DNA of 64,000 nt from Symbiodinium natans (Eukaryota > Sar > Dinophyceae > Suessiales > Symbiodiniaceae). Within the stretch, counting starts at the first letter, position 1; each line of letters opens with the position of its first letter. This document shows positions 41,168 through 51,868 of this stretch, one piece after another. Position numbers and translations under genes: made by a program. The notes under the pieces were generated by a model. It was not told where the DNA came from, searched no databases, and saw only the letters and a list, made by a program, of their open reading frames with translations. The stretch spans positions 297,001-361,000 of the forward strand of contig CAJNDS010002193.1 in assembly GCA_905221605.1 (NCBI GenBank), given 5' to 3'.

Positions 41168-41295
41168 ACTTCCTTTGCGGGGTACATGAAGAGGCACATG
41201 GAATCTGAGGGAACCTCCAAGAGCCCCAGGCCCCAAGAGCCCCAGGCCCCACAATTTGTTGAGGGAGACGGCCCTCCGCGAGACGAGGGCCCCGG
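41168..41295 (+). CDS. Candidate exon, helix then Pro/Glu-rich linker
   Basis: After a C run and AAG. Open for 42 codons (TSFAGYMKRHMESEGTSKSP and on) to a donor GG|GTTGCAAGG. The start fits an exiting helix. Two leftover bases join in phase to 41800. Competing open frames run antisense. Confidence 0.45.
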
Positions 41296-41459
41296 GTTGC
41301 AAGGTTCATAATCTGGTGCACAATTCGCAATCGGACTTGTTTAGCTGCAGGTTCTATAAGGTCTATAGGGTTTAGAGGGCCTAAACCCGAATACCTAGAC
41401 CTAAACCCCACCCTAAGCCCGTAAGGGTTGAGAGGGTCTCTAGGCCTTATAGGGTTCTA

Positions 41460-41680
41460 ATGAGGGTAGTTAGATGGTCCCTTAATATGGTCCCTTGCCT
41501 TCTTAAAAGGGTTCTGAAGTACGGGCCCCTGTCCCTTGTGAGATCCCATACTGAGGGCCCATGTAACTACCTGGGCCTGTTCATCCTTATACTAACTTTC
41601 CTTCATAGTGATTCTAGTACCCCCTATTAGAATCCCTCTTAAGGACCAGGACTGCTAGGAAAAGAGGGAACATCCCAACC
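41460..41680. mobile_element. Family F element followed by family A element
   Basis: GGGTAGTTAGATGGTCCC to GCCCATGTAACTACC (41460-41575) then, directly abutting, a palindromic family A copy (41583-41680, ending GGGAACATCCCAACC). Confidence 0.6.
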
Positions 41681-41799
41681 CTAAACCCTAAACCCGAAAC
41701 CCGAAACCCTAAACCCTAAACCCGAAACCCTAAACCCCTAAACCACTCTTCAGGGCCACTCCGCCTTAGATGGGGTTCAGGGGTAGAGTCTCCCCCAAG

Positions 41800-41856
41800 C
41801 GCCGTCCATGCTTTGACCAGCCGCGAGGTTTGGCAGGTGCTCCAGTTGTACAGGAG
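41800..41856 (+). CDS. Candidate exon, EF-hand-like
   Basis: Acceptor CCCCCAAG. Reads AVHALTSREVWQVLQLYR; L-T-S-R-E matches loop positions 8-12 and is followed by a hydrophobic helix. GC donor AG|GCCATG or GA donor AG|GAGGCC. In phase with 41168 and with 42650. Confidence 0.5.
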
Positions 41857-42001
41857 GCCATGAGCTGAGTCGTTTAGGATTCAGGGTTCAGGGTTTTCAG
41901 GGTTTAGGGCTTAGGACTTAGGGCTTAGGGCTTAGGGCTTAGGGTTTAGGGCTTAGGGTTTAGGGTTTAGGGTTTAGGGTTTAGGGTTTAGGGCTTGGCT
42001 G

Positions 42002-42075
42002 TGGGGGGGGGCGGGGTGGCAACCCTGGACTTCGGGGGGTGGGGGGGCGGGGGGGGGGGGGGGGGGGGGGGGGGT
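42002..42075 (+). repeat. G homopolymer tracts
   Basis: Runs of G broken by single C, T or A. Confidence 0.9.
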
Positions 42076-42235
42076 ATTCGAGGGTTAGGCTGGCTTGAAA
42101 TGCAGTGTGAGGGTTCGGGGCTTTGGTTGTTTTCTTTTGGGGTTAGGGTTGAGTGTTTAGGGTTGAGGGGCCAGTGCGTTTGGATTTGTGTTGGTTGGGG
42201 TCGGAATGCGTCGCAGTTTCTGGGTTTGCCTTTGC

Positions 42236-42345
42236 TTCTTCTTATTCTTCTTCTTCAGTTTCTTATGCTTCTTCTTACTTCTTCTTCTTTTTGTTCTTCT
42301 TCTTGTTCTTAGTTCTTCTTCTTTTTATGCTTCTTGGTTCCTTAT
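42236..42345. repeat. TTC trinucleotide region
   Basis: Imperfect CTT/TTC repeats, giving Ser/Phe/Leu-rich false frames. Confidence 0.9.
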
Positions 42346-42454
42346 TCCCCTTTCTTAGGGTTTAGGTTCCCTTACAAGCCTCTTTAAGCCAAAAGACTAT
42401 TCCCAGGTTACTCCTGGGTCTAGAAGTCCTAAAGCCCTTGAATCCTACCCTAAA

Positions 42455-42605
42455 CCCTAAACCCTAAACCCGAAAACCTAAACCCTAAACCCTAAACCCT
42501 AAACCCTAAACCCTAAACCCTAAACCCTAAACCCTAAACCCTAAACCCTAAACCCTAAACCCTAAACCCTAAAGCCTAAAGCCCTAAAGGCCTAAAGCCT
42601 AAACC
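42455..42605 (-). repeat. CCCTAAA array
   Basis: About twenty heptamers with AAAGCCT variants at the right end, followed by a C run (42609-42629). Confidence 0.95.
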
Positions 42606-42649
42606 CTACCCCCCCCCCCCCCCCCCCCCACCCCCGCCAAAGATATCAG

Positions 42650-42676
42650 GATGGGCCATGAGGGGCTGCAAGGATT
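42650..42676 (+). CDS. Candidate short exon
   Basis: Acceptor GATATCAG; reads MGHEGLQG plus TT to a donor TT|GTTCAAG, in phase with 42860. A GC or GA donor further on would give MGHEGLQGLFKTD. Confidence 0.4.
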
Positions 42677-42859
42677 GTTCAAGACAGATACAGCCCTAAA
42701 CGCTACTTTGTGGTGCTTTTGTGTAACTTTAGATGCTTAGCCTTTTTGGGTTTATTGGGTTTCTTCATAAGGCAGCTAAAAGTTGATTTTTTTACTACCA
42801 TCCGAAGTGCAGCCACAACCCTAAACCCTAAACCCGGACTCCATCCGCGTACGCGCAAG

Positions 42860-42923
42860 GTACGAAGGTTTCAGCGAAGAAGAGTGCGAGAAGATCTCGC
42901 GACTCTTCGACGAGCAGGAGAAG
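42860..42923 (+). CDS. EF-hand exon 9a: entering helix
   Basis: Acceptor TACGCGCAAG. Reads YEGFSEEECEKISRLFDEQE then K. The helix matches REGFTKSEYE at 28.8 kb in length and pattern. A GC donor (AAG|GCAGTT) in phase 0 joins to 44151. A GT donor at 42954 extends the frame by ten codons. Confidence 0.75.
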
Positions 42924-43329
42924 GCAGTTTCAGATCCCTCGGGGGCTTCTGGGGTTTATAGGTTTATAGGGGCTTATCGGGGTTTATAGGGATTTATAGG
43001 GGTTTTATAGGCCTTATAGGGCTTGTAGGGCTCTAGGGCTCTAGGGCTTTTAGGGTGTCACAGGCCCTATAGGGCTTGCCAGGGCTTCTAGGGCGTATAG
43101 GGGTTTATAGGCGTTGTTGGGCTTGTAGGACTCACAGGGTTTATGTGGTTCAGGGCTTAGGGACCCTATACCCTAAACCCTAAACCCTTAAGGTCCCTCA
43201 GCCCTGGGTTTAGGGTTGAAGGTGAACTCTGAACCCTACACCCCGAACCCCTGGCCCGAAAGTACCCCGGAGGGCAGAGGTTCATGGTACTTATTAACCA
43301 AATATCCTGTACTTACAACCATATCAGGG

Positions 43330-43900
43330 CACTTAAGGGGCTTATAAGCGAGTGGTGGGGGACCGTTTGAGGGGCCCATGAACCACCCTTAGACTGGGGA
43401 CACATACCTAAATTCTAAATTGTTGGGTCCCTTGTTTTCGCAAACCCCCTTAGTAACTTCTTGGGCCTTAGAGGGGTTCCCTTTAGTGGCTTTAGTGCCC
43501 AGTAAAAAAACTATATTGGCACATGGATCCTGAGGGAGAAGTCTCTGGATAAAAGCCTGAGCCCTAAGCCTTCAGCCCTTGCAAAGGACCCCTCTGAAAA
43601 TGAGGGACCTCTGGCATAGACCCCCAAATAATAGGATCCCCCTATTACAAAGGACCCCAATGAGGTACCCCTAAATCCGGAAACTCCCCTGTCTGCAGGC
43701 CCCCCCCCCCCCGCCCTAGCCGCCACATGGTGATTCGACTCTCCGCAACCGCCTTGCTTGGAGGTTCATGGTACTTAAAAACCAACCCTCCCTTAAAGGG
43801 TTCTGATGTAAGGGCACTTCATTTTTTGGGGGGCATATAGGGGTATATAAGGGGGCACCCTTTTTGAAGGGCCCATATTCAGGGGCCCTGCAACTACCCT
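43330..43900. mobile_element. Two diverged family F elements and related repeats
   Basis: GAGGGGCCCATGAACCACCC (about 43370) and GAAGGGCCCATATTCAGGGG (about 43867) belong to family F. GAGGTTCATGGTACTTA occurs twice (43279 and 43761). No gene; Gly/Pro-rich antisense frames are ignored. Confidence 0.5.
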
Positions 43901-43949
43901 TAGACCTCAAAACGGGGACCCAGAGCTTCGATCCCTAAACCCTAATCCC

Positions 43950-44065
43950 TGCAAACCCTACAAACCCTACAAACCCTACAAACCCTACAAACCCTACAAA
44001 CCCTACAAACCCTACAAACCCTACAAACCCTACAAACCCTACAAACCCTACAAACCCTACAAACC
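43950..44065 (-). repeat. ACAAACCCT nonamer array
   Basis: About thirteen perfect copies of a nine-base unit, passing directly into CCCTAAA heptamers (44066-44140). Confidence 0.95.
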
Positions 44066-44150
44066 CTAAAACCCTAAACCCTAAACCCTAAACCCTAAAC
44101 CCTAAACCCTAAACCCTAAACCCTAAACCCTAAACAAACCCTAAACGCAG

Positions 44151-44189
44151 GATGAGTCTGGTGAGCTCAGATGCATCGACATGCCAAAG
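44151..44189 (+). CDS. EF-hand exon 9b: loop
   Basis: Acceptor CTAAACGCAG. Reads DESGELRCIDMPK: D-E-S-G-E-L with Asp at position 12. A GC donor (AAG|GCAGGG) joins in phase 0 to 45233 and gives the classical sequence ...MPK then ALRALG. The frame stays open to a GT donor at 44253. Confidence 0.8.
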
Positions 44190-44324
44190 GCAGGGTTAGC
44201 GTCACCTCAAGAACCCTGGTTCTTCCTGAAGGACCACATGAACCCTAAGAGGGTGTAGGGTTTAGGGTTTAGGGTTTAGGGTTTAGGGTTTAGGGTTTAG
44301 GGTTTAGGGCTTGTTTAAGTTAAC

Positions 44325-44618
44325 ATATACCATTTCCATTTTCTAACCATGCACCACCCCCTAGCACCCAAACCATAACAACCTATCCTTCACCCTAACC
44401 CAACCCAACATCCATAGGTAGAACCCTAGGAAAGACCCACCTGAAGACCCAAAACCATAACAACCCATACCCCAATGCCGACATAGTAGAACCATTAGAA
44501 GAAACCATACACCACCACATAGAAAAATCCCAACCTCAAACCCATACACCAATACCCCCATGGAAAACCCGATAGTATCAACCCGAAAACCCTAACCCTA
44601 GAAAATGGAAATGGTCAT
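44325..44618. mobile_element. 300-bp AC-rich element with terminal inverted repeats
   Basis: ACCATTTCCATTTTCTA at the left and TAGAAAATGGAAATGGT at the right are exact inverse complements. The body is unusually rich in CCA/ACC/CATA on the + strand. No coding capacity. Single copy in this window. Confidence 0.7.
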
Positions 44619-44711
44619 CTGAAAGATAATAATATCTATTATTGGAATAAGGTTTAGGAATAAGGCCGAACCGACAAGAACGATACTTGCAGTATAGCAT
44701 GAGCTACTTGT

Positions 44712-44876
44712 TCACATTCCATTTTCAGCTTCAACCGCACCCTCACTGGGCATTTCTTCCTGCATCCATTTCTCAATGGCCATGAAAGCTGGCCTGGCAT
44801 CTGCCTTGTTCTTTTGGGCACAAAGGGCGCCATTCCAGTCTTTTCTTGCGGTCCGTCCTGGCTCGTGGTTCGTTAG
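44712..44876 (-). other. Open frame ending in a stop, antisense to the main gene
   Basis: On the - strand 54 codons read like a natural C-terminus (KADARPAFMAIEKWMQEEMP and on, ending AENGM stop). The + strand is also open across it, after a good acceptor (CATTTTCAG at 44727). It may be a retrocopy fragment, a separate gene end or chance. Confidence 0.3.
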
Positions 44877-45232
44877 TCAGCCCTTTCTGAAGCCTACAAG
44901 CCCAAACACCCACCACTTGTGAGCCCTGTAAACTCTCTAAACCCTCAACCCTAAGCCCTAGACCTTTAGCCCTCAACCTGGCGAACCCTAAACCCCAAAC
45001 TCTAAACCCCTAGACCCTATATAAACCCTGCCAGCTCTCTCAACCCTCAACCTTATCATCATGGACCCTATAAGACCATAAGCGCACGGCTCCCTAGACC
45101 CTGAGGATCCATCTACGCATATGGTATATGGGGTTTGCGAAAATAGGGTTTAGGGTTTGGGTAGGGTTTAGGGTTTAGGGTTGACTAGGATTCCTCTATA
45201 GTAAGGGCCCCAATCGAAAACCCCGCGCGCAG

Positions 45233-45268
45233 GCACTCCGTGCACTGGGCTACAAGCTCACCTTTGAG
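45233..45268 (+). CDS. EF-hand exon 10a: linker helix
   Basis: Acceptor CGCGCGCAG, donor GAG|GTTCGT. Reads ALRALGYKLTFE, the hallmark linker of calmodulin/centrin-type pairs. Phase 0 at both ends. Confidence 0.85.
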
Positions 45269-45274
45269 GTTCGT

Positions 45275-45600
45275 TTCGGGTTTAGGGTTTAGGGTTTAGG
45301 GTTTAGGGTTTAGGATTTAGGGTTTAGGGGTTTAGGGTTTAGGGTTTAGGGTTTATTAGGGTTTAGGGTCTAATAAGGTTTAGGGTTTAGGGTCTAATAA
45401 GGTTTAGGGTTTAGGGTTCAGGGTTCTGGGTTTAGGGTTTAGGGTTGGGGGTTTAGGGTTTAGGGTCTAGGGTTTAGGGTTGGGGGTTTAGGATTTAGGG
45501 TCTAGGGTTTAGGGTTTAGGGTTGGGGGTTCAGGGCTAAGGGTCGGGGTTCAGGGTTTAGGGTTTAGGGTTTAGGGTTTAGGGTTTAGGGTTTAGGGTTT
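45275..45600 (+). repeat. TTTAGGG array with variants
   Basis: More than forty heptamers, with insertions GTCTAATAAG (three times near 45355-45400) and GTTGGGG variants at regular spacing (45446-45530). Confidence 0.92.
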
Positions 45601-46384
45601 CGGGCTGCAGGTTCTCTGTGGGACTCGGGCTGACGCCTTCACAGCTTGGAGACGCTGATCCCTACCTGTATCTGACCCAAAGCCCCTAAACCCTAAACCC
45701 TAAACCCTAAACCCTAAACCCTAAACCCCAAGAACCTATAACCCTGAAGCCACAGAAACCCCGAAACCACGGCCCTGAACCTAAGCAGCCCGAAGCTCTA
45801 ACCCTAAAAACCCTAAGCAGCCGCGGAGGCCTTGTTTTTTTGCCTGCGGGGGGGGGGGGGGGGGGGGGGGGGTGTTTAGGGTTTAGGGTTTAGGGTTTAG
45901 GGTTTAGGGTTTAGGGTTTAGGGTTTAGGGCTTTAGGGTTTAGGGTTTAGGGTTTGGGGGGGGCGGGGGTGGGGAAGCTCAACTTCCATTTACAGAGGGA
46001 GGGTGGGAGAGGAAGTTGTGATTATTGAATCATACCAACTGCAACCTATATCCATTTTGGGACAGGATGGAGCTTTGTTCAAATGCCACCCTGCAGGATC
46101 ATAAAGCAGCATAGGGAATCGGAACATATATACCCATTTGTTGTGTTCTTTTGCTAGAGTCTAGAGGGGGGGGTTCCTAAACCCTAAACCCTAAACCCTA
46201 AACCCTAAACCCTAAACCCTAAACCCTAAACCCTAAACCCTAACTCCTAAACCCTAAACCCTAAACCCTTACTTCAAACCCTTGCGATCTTAGGGTTTAG
46301 GTTTTGGTTGTGATCAGCTTATCAAGCCTGTAAGCCCTGAACTCATGGCCTCGGCCGAGTTGTGAACGCTTGCTGATGGGTCTA

Positions 46385-46530
46385 GCGTTTAGGGTTTGGG
46401 GGTTAGGGTTTAGGGTTTAGGGTTTAGGGTTTAGGGTTAGGGGTTTAGGGTTTAGGGTTTAGGGTTTAGGGTTTAGGGTTTAGGGTTTAGGGTTTAGGGT
46501 TTAGGGTTTAGGGTTTAGGGTTTAGGGTTT
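46385..46530 (+). repeat. TTTAGGG array
   Basis: About twenty heptamers, nearly perfect to the right, 24 bp before the EF exon at 46556. Here TTTAGGG is upstream of the exon, an exception to the usual layout. Confidence 0.95.
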
Positions 46531-46555
46531 AGGATGGTCTTGTGCGTGGTCGCAG

Positions 46556-46598
46556 GTTGTTCAGAGCATCATCGCCAAGGTCGATGTCGACGATACAG
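46556..46598 (+). CDS. EF-hand exon 10b: helix and first half of canonical loop
   Basis: Acceptor TGGTCGCAG. Reads VVQSIIAKVDVDDT plus G. A GC donor (ACAG|GCCCC) joins to 47716: G plus GC makes the invariant Gly6, and the loop reads D-V-D-D-T-G-S-L-S-I-A-E. Glu12-to-Asp1 spacing from 44151 is 24 residues. Confidence 0.9.
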
Positions 46599-46667
46599 GC
46601 CCCAAACCCTAAACCCCAAACCCCAAACCCTAAACGCCCAAAACAGCTTGTTATCCTAGGGCCCAGA

Positions 46668-46770
46668 GTAGGACCTTTTTCCCTTTTTTGAGGGTGTAGG
46701 GTTCAGTTTGGGGTTGAGGGTAACTAGGACTCACTTTGCACCAATAAGGGTGCTCCTAGGTTACTCTTCG
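46668..46770. mobile_element. Inverted-repeat element, family E
   Basis: CCCAGAGTAGGACC...TTTTGAGGG and GGTGCTCCTAGGTTACTCTT; diverged copy. Confidence 0.5.
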
Positions 46771-46986
46771 GCCTAGGATCTCATCCGAACCTAAGGAATG
46801 GTTAAGGGTTAGGGCCTGACCGTAAACTAAACCTTAAGTTTCTAGGTCCCTATAAAAGTCCTATGCTCTGTAGCCCTATATGGACAGCTCACCCTTTCAG
46901 GGCTTTGGCATCCCCATGCCTAGAAATTCGAGCACCCTTCCCTCATTTGAAGGGAATTTCTACCCGAGACCCTCAACCCTAAACCC

Positions 46987-47105
46987 CCTGCTTAGAAGCT
47001 CTTTTGACTTAGAAAGTCTACTTAGCATCCCCTAGAACCCCCTACTATAATCCCCACAAACCCAGCCTTACTAGCCCTACTTCCTAAGTCAAACGAGCCT
47101 CCAAG
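46987..47105. mobile_element. Palindromic family C element
   Basis: GCTTAGAAGCTCTTTTGACTT at the left and CTAAGTCAAACGAGCCTCCAAG at the right with a CCTACTATAATCCCC centre. Confidence 0.6.
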
Positions 47106-47715
47106 TCGAGTTTAAGGGTTTAAGACCTAAACTCTAAACTTTAGGGTTTAGGGTTTAGGGACTCTAAACCTTAGACGATGGAAGAACGCAGCGCTCGCCC
47201 CCCCCCCCCCCCCCACCTTTAGGCTCAAAGTACCCCCCCCCCCAGAGGCCGGGTGCCTGTTAAGGATTTGAAAGCGATAGTGTTTAGGGTTTAGGGTTTA
47301 GGGCTTAGGGTTATTTTAGTCCAACAAAACCCTTACTGCCCCTAACAGGCTTCCAAAATAGCCTATAGTAGGCATTCTGTACAGGCTGAGAACAGTCGGC
47401 ACGAACTGTATACTAGGGCTGTGGGAGCTTGATGTTTAGGGTTTAGGGCCTTGGGTTTAGTTCCCTGACAAGAACCCAGCAGGCCGTCTATGGCATGGTC
47501 TTTGGTCCAGCTCCCAAAAGTGGGAGCTCTCATTGAACCTCTTACAACCCTAAACCCCAGACCCTAGACCCTAAACCCGAAACCCCAAACCCTAAACCCC
47601 AAACCCTAAACCCTAAACAAACTGCCCTAAACCCTAAACTCTAAACCCTAAACCCTAAACCCGAAGCCCTAAACCCTAAACCCTAGCCTCTTAGGGCTTA
47701 AGGTGTCTTGGACAG

Positions 47716-47764
47716 GCTCCCTTAGCATCGCGGAGTTTCGGAAGATGATCCGCATGCTCCAGGA
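47716..47764 (+). CDS. EF-hand exon 10c: second half of loop and exiting helix
   Basis: Acceptor GTCTTGGACAG. Reads SLSIAEFRKMIRMLQ plus GA. The 3' end is uncertain: a GA donor (CAGGA|GAGAG) is in phase with 48595 (GA plus A makes Glu); AGA|GCCCC is another choice. The frame meets TGA at 47781. Confidence 0.85.
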
Positions 47765-48316
47765 GAGAGCCCCTTGGCTTTGAGGTTACTTAGGGTTTAG
47801 GGTTTGGGGTTTAGGGTTTAGGGTTTAGGGTCAGGGTTTAGGGCACCTTGGTTTCGAGGTCATCGGAGCTCACTGCTCCTTAGGCCAGTCTTCCTTAAGT
47901 CGGAGTAAGATATGGTCAGCTCTCCAACTCAGGGGCTCAGGGTTTAGGGTTTAGGGTTGAGGGTTGAGGGTTTAGGGTTTAGGGTTCAGGGTTTAGGGTT
48001 TAGGGTATCAAATTTTCGAGAAGTGACCATCTCCTCATGGGGGGTGTACGAAAAAGAAAAGGACCCCCTTATATAGACCCTCAAAATATTACGGACCACA
48101 ATAGGGCATCCTTAATTTCGGTACCACCCTGTCACTATTTCAGGGAACACGATCCTAAGCCGCAAAACCTCGAGTAAAATCCTTTGCGAACTTGGTGAAT
48201 CGGTGAAGGAGTGTTTTTGTTCTTGAGGTTTTGGGAGCCTTAGGGTGGCATCCCCTTTATACGTTGGAGCTAAAGGGGTATTGGATCTATGTATGTATAT
48301 ATCTAGACATATGTCT

Positions 48317-48319
<3 letters not shown>

Positions 48320-48354
<35 letters not shown>

Positions 48355-48356
48355 CA
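48320..48356. repeat. TA microsatellite
   Basis: About fifteen TA dinucleotides with flanking CATA repeats. Confidence 0.9.
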
Positions 48357-48462
48357 TATGCATAGATGTGTGTGCTTTTCTGTTGTTATCTCTATACTTT
48401 TATATCTATAGTGATTTTAGGTCTAATTAGGTACATTACTTTCTGAGTGACCATATTGTTCC

Positions 48463-48570
48463 ATGTTTAAGGGGGGCTTCTACGAACATAACGGTCCTTA
48501 ATGGGGGTTATAATCTGGGGAACTACAATCCCAAGAATGCACCCTTGGTATAAGGTGAACATCCCAGCCT
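48463..48570. mobile_element. Palindromic family A element
   Basis: ACGGTCCTTAATGGGGGTTATAAT at the left and GGTATAAGGTGAACATCCCA at the right. Its right end is 24 bp before the acceptor of exon 48595. Confidence 0.55.
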
Positions 48571-48594
48571 TCAGCCCCTGGGTGTCCCCACCAG

Positions 48595-48643
48595 ACTTAA
48601 GGAAGCCAAGATGTTCCGCCACGCCATGCGAAGCTCTGGGAAG
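48595..48643 (+). CDS. EF-hand gene exon: helix after EF-hand 10, possible gene end
   Basis: Acceptor GTCCCCACCAG. Reads LKEAKMFRHAMRSSGK. Then either a GC donor (AAG|GCCGTG), as in many exons here, or reading on for AVG to tandem stops TAA TGA at 48653-48658, which would end the gene. Confidence 0.7.
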
Positions 48644-49556
48644 GCCGTGGGATAATGATTTAGGGCTTAGGCATCGTTGTTCTTTCTTTTCCTTGTTTTT
48701 TTTTTTTTTTTTTGGGGGGGGGGGGGGGGGGTGTAGGGTACAAGGAATAACGTTTAAGTTTAGGGTGTTCAATGGGGCGGGGGTGAGGGTGGGTGTTCGG
48801 GCGTAGGGTTTCGGGTTTACAAGGTGCCAGAGCCAGAGTAAAGGGCGAGTTAGAGGATCCCTGAGACCTCAAGCTGTAGACCCTAAACCCTAAGAACAGA
48901 ACCCTAAACCCTAAAACTTAAACCCTAAAGCCTAAACCTGAAAAAAATGGAACTCGAGCCTTTTTTTGAAGTGAAGGCTGGCAGGTCATAATGGCCTCTG
49001 GCCGCCTGAACCCTAGACTAGATTTAGTGTGTTCTTGGGTTTAGGGTTTCTAGAATTTAGGGTTTAGGGTTTCTAGGGTTTAGGGTTTAGGGTTTAAGGT
49101 GTAAGCTGTCAAAGGATCAAGCCAAGCTGCTACAGCTCACATGCAGGTCTCCGGTGCTGTTGGATGTTTTGGGCTTAGTATGACGTAAGGGCTGTTGTTG
49201 GTTGAAGTGCTGCAAGGCTTTTGTTTGAGCGCAAATGCACCACATTACTTAGGGTTTCGGGTTTGGGGTTTAGGGCTTCAGGGCTTTAGGGTTTTGGAGT
49301 TTTGGGTTTAGGGGTATTGCCTGGGGTGCCAGGATGGGGTGGGGGGTGTAGGCAAGGCAGCACATTTGTAAGCTTCACAAGAGAGCTGGAACAGGAAATG
49401 TTCCTCAAGGCTTCGGATTGCCAGGATTTTGGCTTAGGGTTTTAGAGTTTCGGTTTCGGGCATGTTTAGGGTTTTCAGTCTAGACGCGTCTGGTTTTTAG
49501 GGTTTCGGGCGTTGTTGTTCTACTCATCACTTATCCGGACAGATGCAGGGCACTTC

Positions 49557-50039
49557 TCACTCATGCGAACTCACTTCTTGCTGACACGAAGAAAAGGATC
49601 CCTTGAGGGAAGGCGTTGCTCGGAAATCGATTCCTGTACCGATGCCCAAGGTTTGCCCCATCCTTGAGGAACCATCAGCCCAGGTGACTGGGAGCCTGGT
49701 TCTTCGGACTACCCTCCAAACCCTCAACCGAGGGAGAGGGATCTTGTTGCTGCCAGTGAGATCACTCAGCTGCGTCAACGCTCTGCGAGCTTGGACGACG
49801 AGATGAAAAGACGCTGAGGACTCAGCCGTTGCACTGTCGCCCACCCATTCGAGATGCGAGAGGATCGATGTTGAGGCCAGGAAGTACCAGGATGGTGCGA
49901 CACAATCAGACATACAGTCCTTCACATGCTCGGCCAATGGACGAAGTTGGACCAGTGCATATGAAGGTGAGGCACAGCAGGCGTGGTTCGACCCCTTCCC
50001 CCCCCCCCCCCCCCCAAATGTGTCCTCATTTTTTGACAC
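49557..50039 (-). other. Unique island with 160-codon open frame
   Basis: The longest non-repetitive frame in the window. On the - strand it contains LAEHVKDCMSDCVAPSWYFL and similar ordinary-looking sequence; the start is in a G-run artefact. On the + strand two overlapping frames also look coding (GDLVAASEITQLRQRSASLD at 49735-49800, KYQDGATQSDIQSFTCSANG at 49885-49945). Sense strand and family are undetermined. A decayed retroelement or gene fragment is possible. Confidence 0.35.
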
Positions 50040-51225
50040 GGGGTAGCCAGCTTATCCTTATGAAAGCGTTTTTTGCGCGCTACGTGGACCTGAGCCCTAT
50101 CCCTGCTCCCCCTTCAAAGGAGGGATTGTAGGCCCCCCTGTGCTTTAGTTCCCTTATCGGGCAACGAAGAGGAGGCTGTCTAGGGATACTTTTCAGCTTC
50201 AAGCACCAGCCGAGTCGGTACGGTTGGAATTGTGGTTAGGGCTTTTGGGACAATTGGGGTTTAAGGTGGCGGTGTGGCTGTGGGTCCTCAAACACAAGCT
50301 CGAAGCCCAACGTCCGGGACAACTGAAATCCAAATTCCGGACTGAACTCAAGCCCTAGAGGTTAGGGTTCAGGGTTTAGAGTGCCCCAAAACTCTGAGCT
50401 TTGTAACCCTGCAAGACCCTAAAGCCTAGAGTCCTCAGCCCTAGAACCATACAACACCCTGAGGACGTACATACTTGCCAGAGCTCCAGACCCTGGTAAA
50501 CTGAAGCCCTATATCCCTATAAACTCTGTACACCGTATGAACGCTATAAACTCTACAAAACCTATAAACCCTAAAACCCCTATGAACCCGATAAAACTCT
50601 ATAAAACCCTATGAACCCTATAAATCCTATCAACCCTCAACCCTCTAAACCCTAAAGCCTATGGCCAACATGCCGATCCCGAATCCTCCAGGGCTCTCCG
50701 GTGTCGATCCCCGTTGCGCAGGACTCGCCCCTTTTTTGAACGGGTTCAGGGTTTAGGGGTCCGTCGGCTGGTCTGTTCCAAGAAACCCTAAACCCAAAAT
50801 CTTAAACCCTAAACCTAAACCCTGTCTCTACAAAGGGGAAGTGAAGCCCGTATTAAGCCTAGGTTCCGGCCCCCAATGACTAGATAGCTGGGCCCGGGTT
50901 CCGTATGTTACTGTGCCCCTTAAACTGTGCATTGGTGATCAAAGTTTGAGCCACAAACGGTTTTATGGTACAGAAATCCTAAACTACTCAAGGGACTAAA
51001 GGGAGGACCCTTATCAGGGACCTTAGTGGTTATTTGGGGGTTATACTTAGGTATAAAGGGCCCCGGAATAAATCCGGGAATGGGCATTTCGTGAAAATGG
51101 GGAGGGGGGCGGGGGGTGGGGGGTACCCGGAATACAACTCGAAGATCTGACACTCATTGTATAGGAACCCGCGCACATCTTGGAAACCCAGTGAACCCGG
51201 CAAGGGCTTATCATAAAGCGCTGAA

Positions 51226-51420
51226 CTAGGATGCCCAGTAGTATCCCTTATTCCCTTTTTGGGGGGTTTAGGTTCCCTTAACCCTAAACCCTAAACCCTA
51301 AACCCTAAACCCTAAACCCTAAACCCTAAACCCTAAACCCCCTAAACCCTAAACTAAACCCCTCTAAGCAAAAAAGGGTACCCTTCTTTTAAGCCTAGGT
51401 TGCTGGGCAGCCTAGTGAGT
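51226..51420. mobile_element. Inverted-repeat element, family E, carrying a CCCTAAA array
   Basis: CTAGGATGCCCAGTAGTATCCC at the left, GCCTAGGTTGCTGGGCAGCCTAG at the right; GGTTCCCTTAA and AGGGTACCCTTC inside. A run of about nine CCCTAAA heptamers sits in the middle, between the arms. Confidence 0.65.
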
Positions 51421-51868
51421 AGAATAGTATAGGGGTATAGCGAACCCCAACCCCATGCGAGGAGGCATGGTGTAGGGTGCCGTTTGGGTTTAGGGTTTAG
51501 GGTTTAGGGTTTAGGGTTTTAGGGTTTAGGGTTTAGGGTTTAGGGTAACACTAAATTTCGGGGAGTTTGCGGTTTAGGGTTTAGGGTTTGAGGGGGGGGG
51601 GGGGGGGGGGGGGGGGTGGTCATGATAGCCCCATACTATAAGCAATGATACCTGTTAAGTAGATGAGCCGTAGACCCTTCATTATACCTCTAAACTGCTA
51701 GAAGCAGTCATTCCGCTTAAGTAGATGAGCCGTAATCCCTTTGAAGGTTCATTTGGTCCCCCTCCCAGGTAGGGTTTGGGGGTTAAAGCATGCGAAGCCT
51801 TGACGTACGGTCCTTTTGGGTTTAGGGTTTAGGGTTTAGAATTTAGGGGCTTTGGGTTTCGTTTTTGA

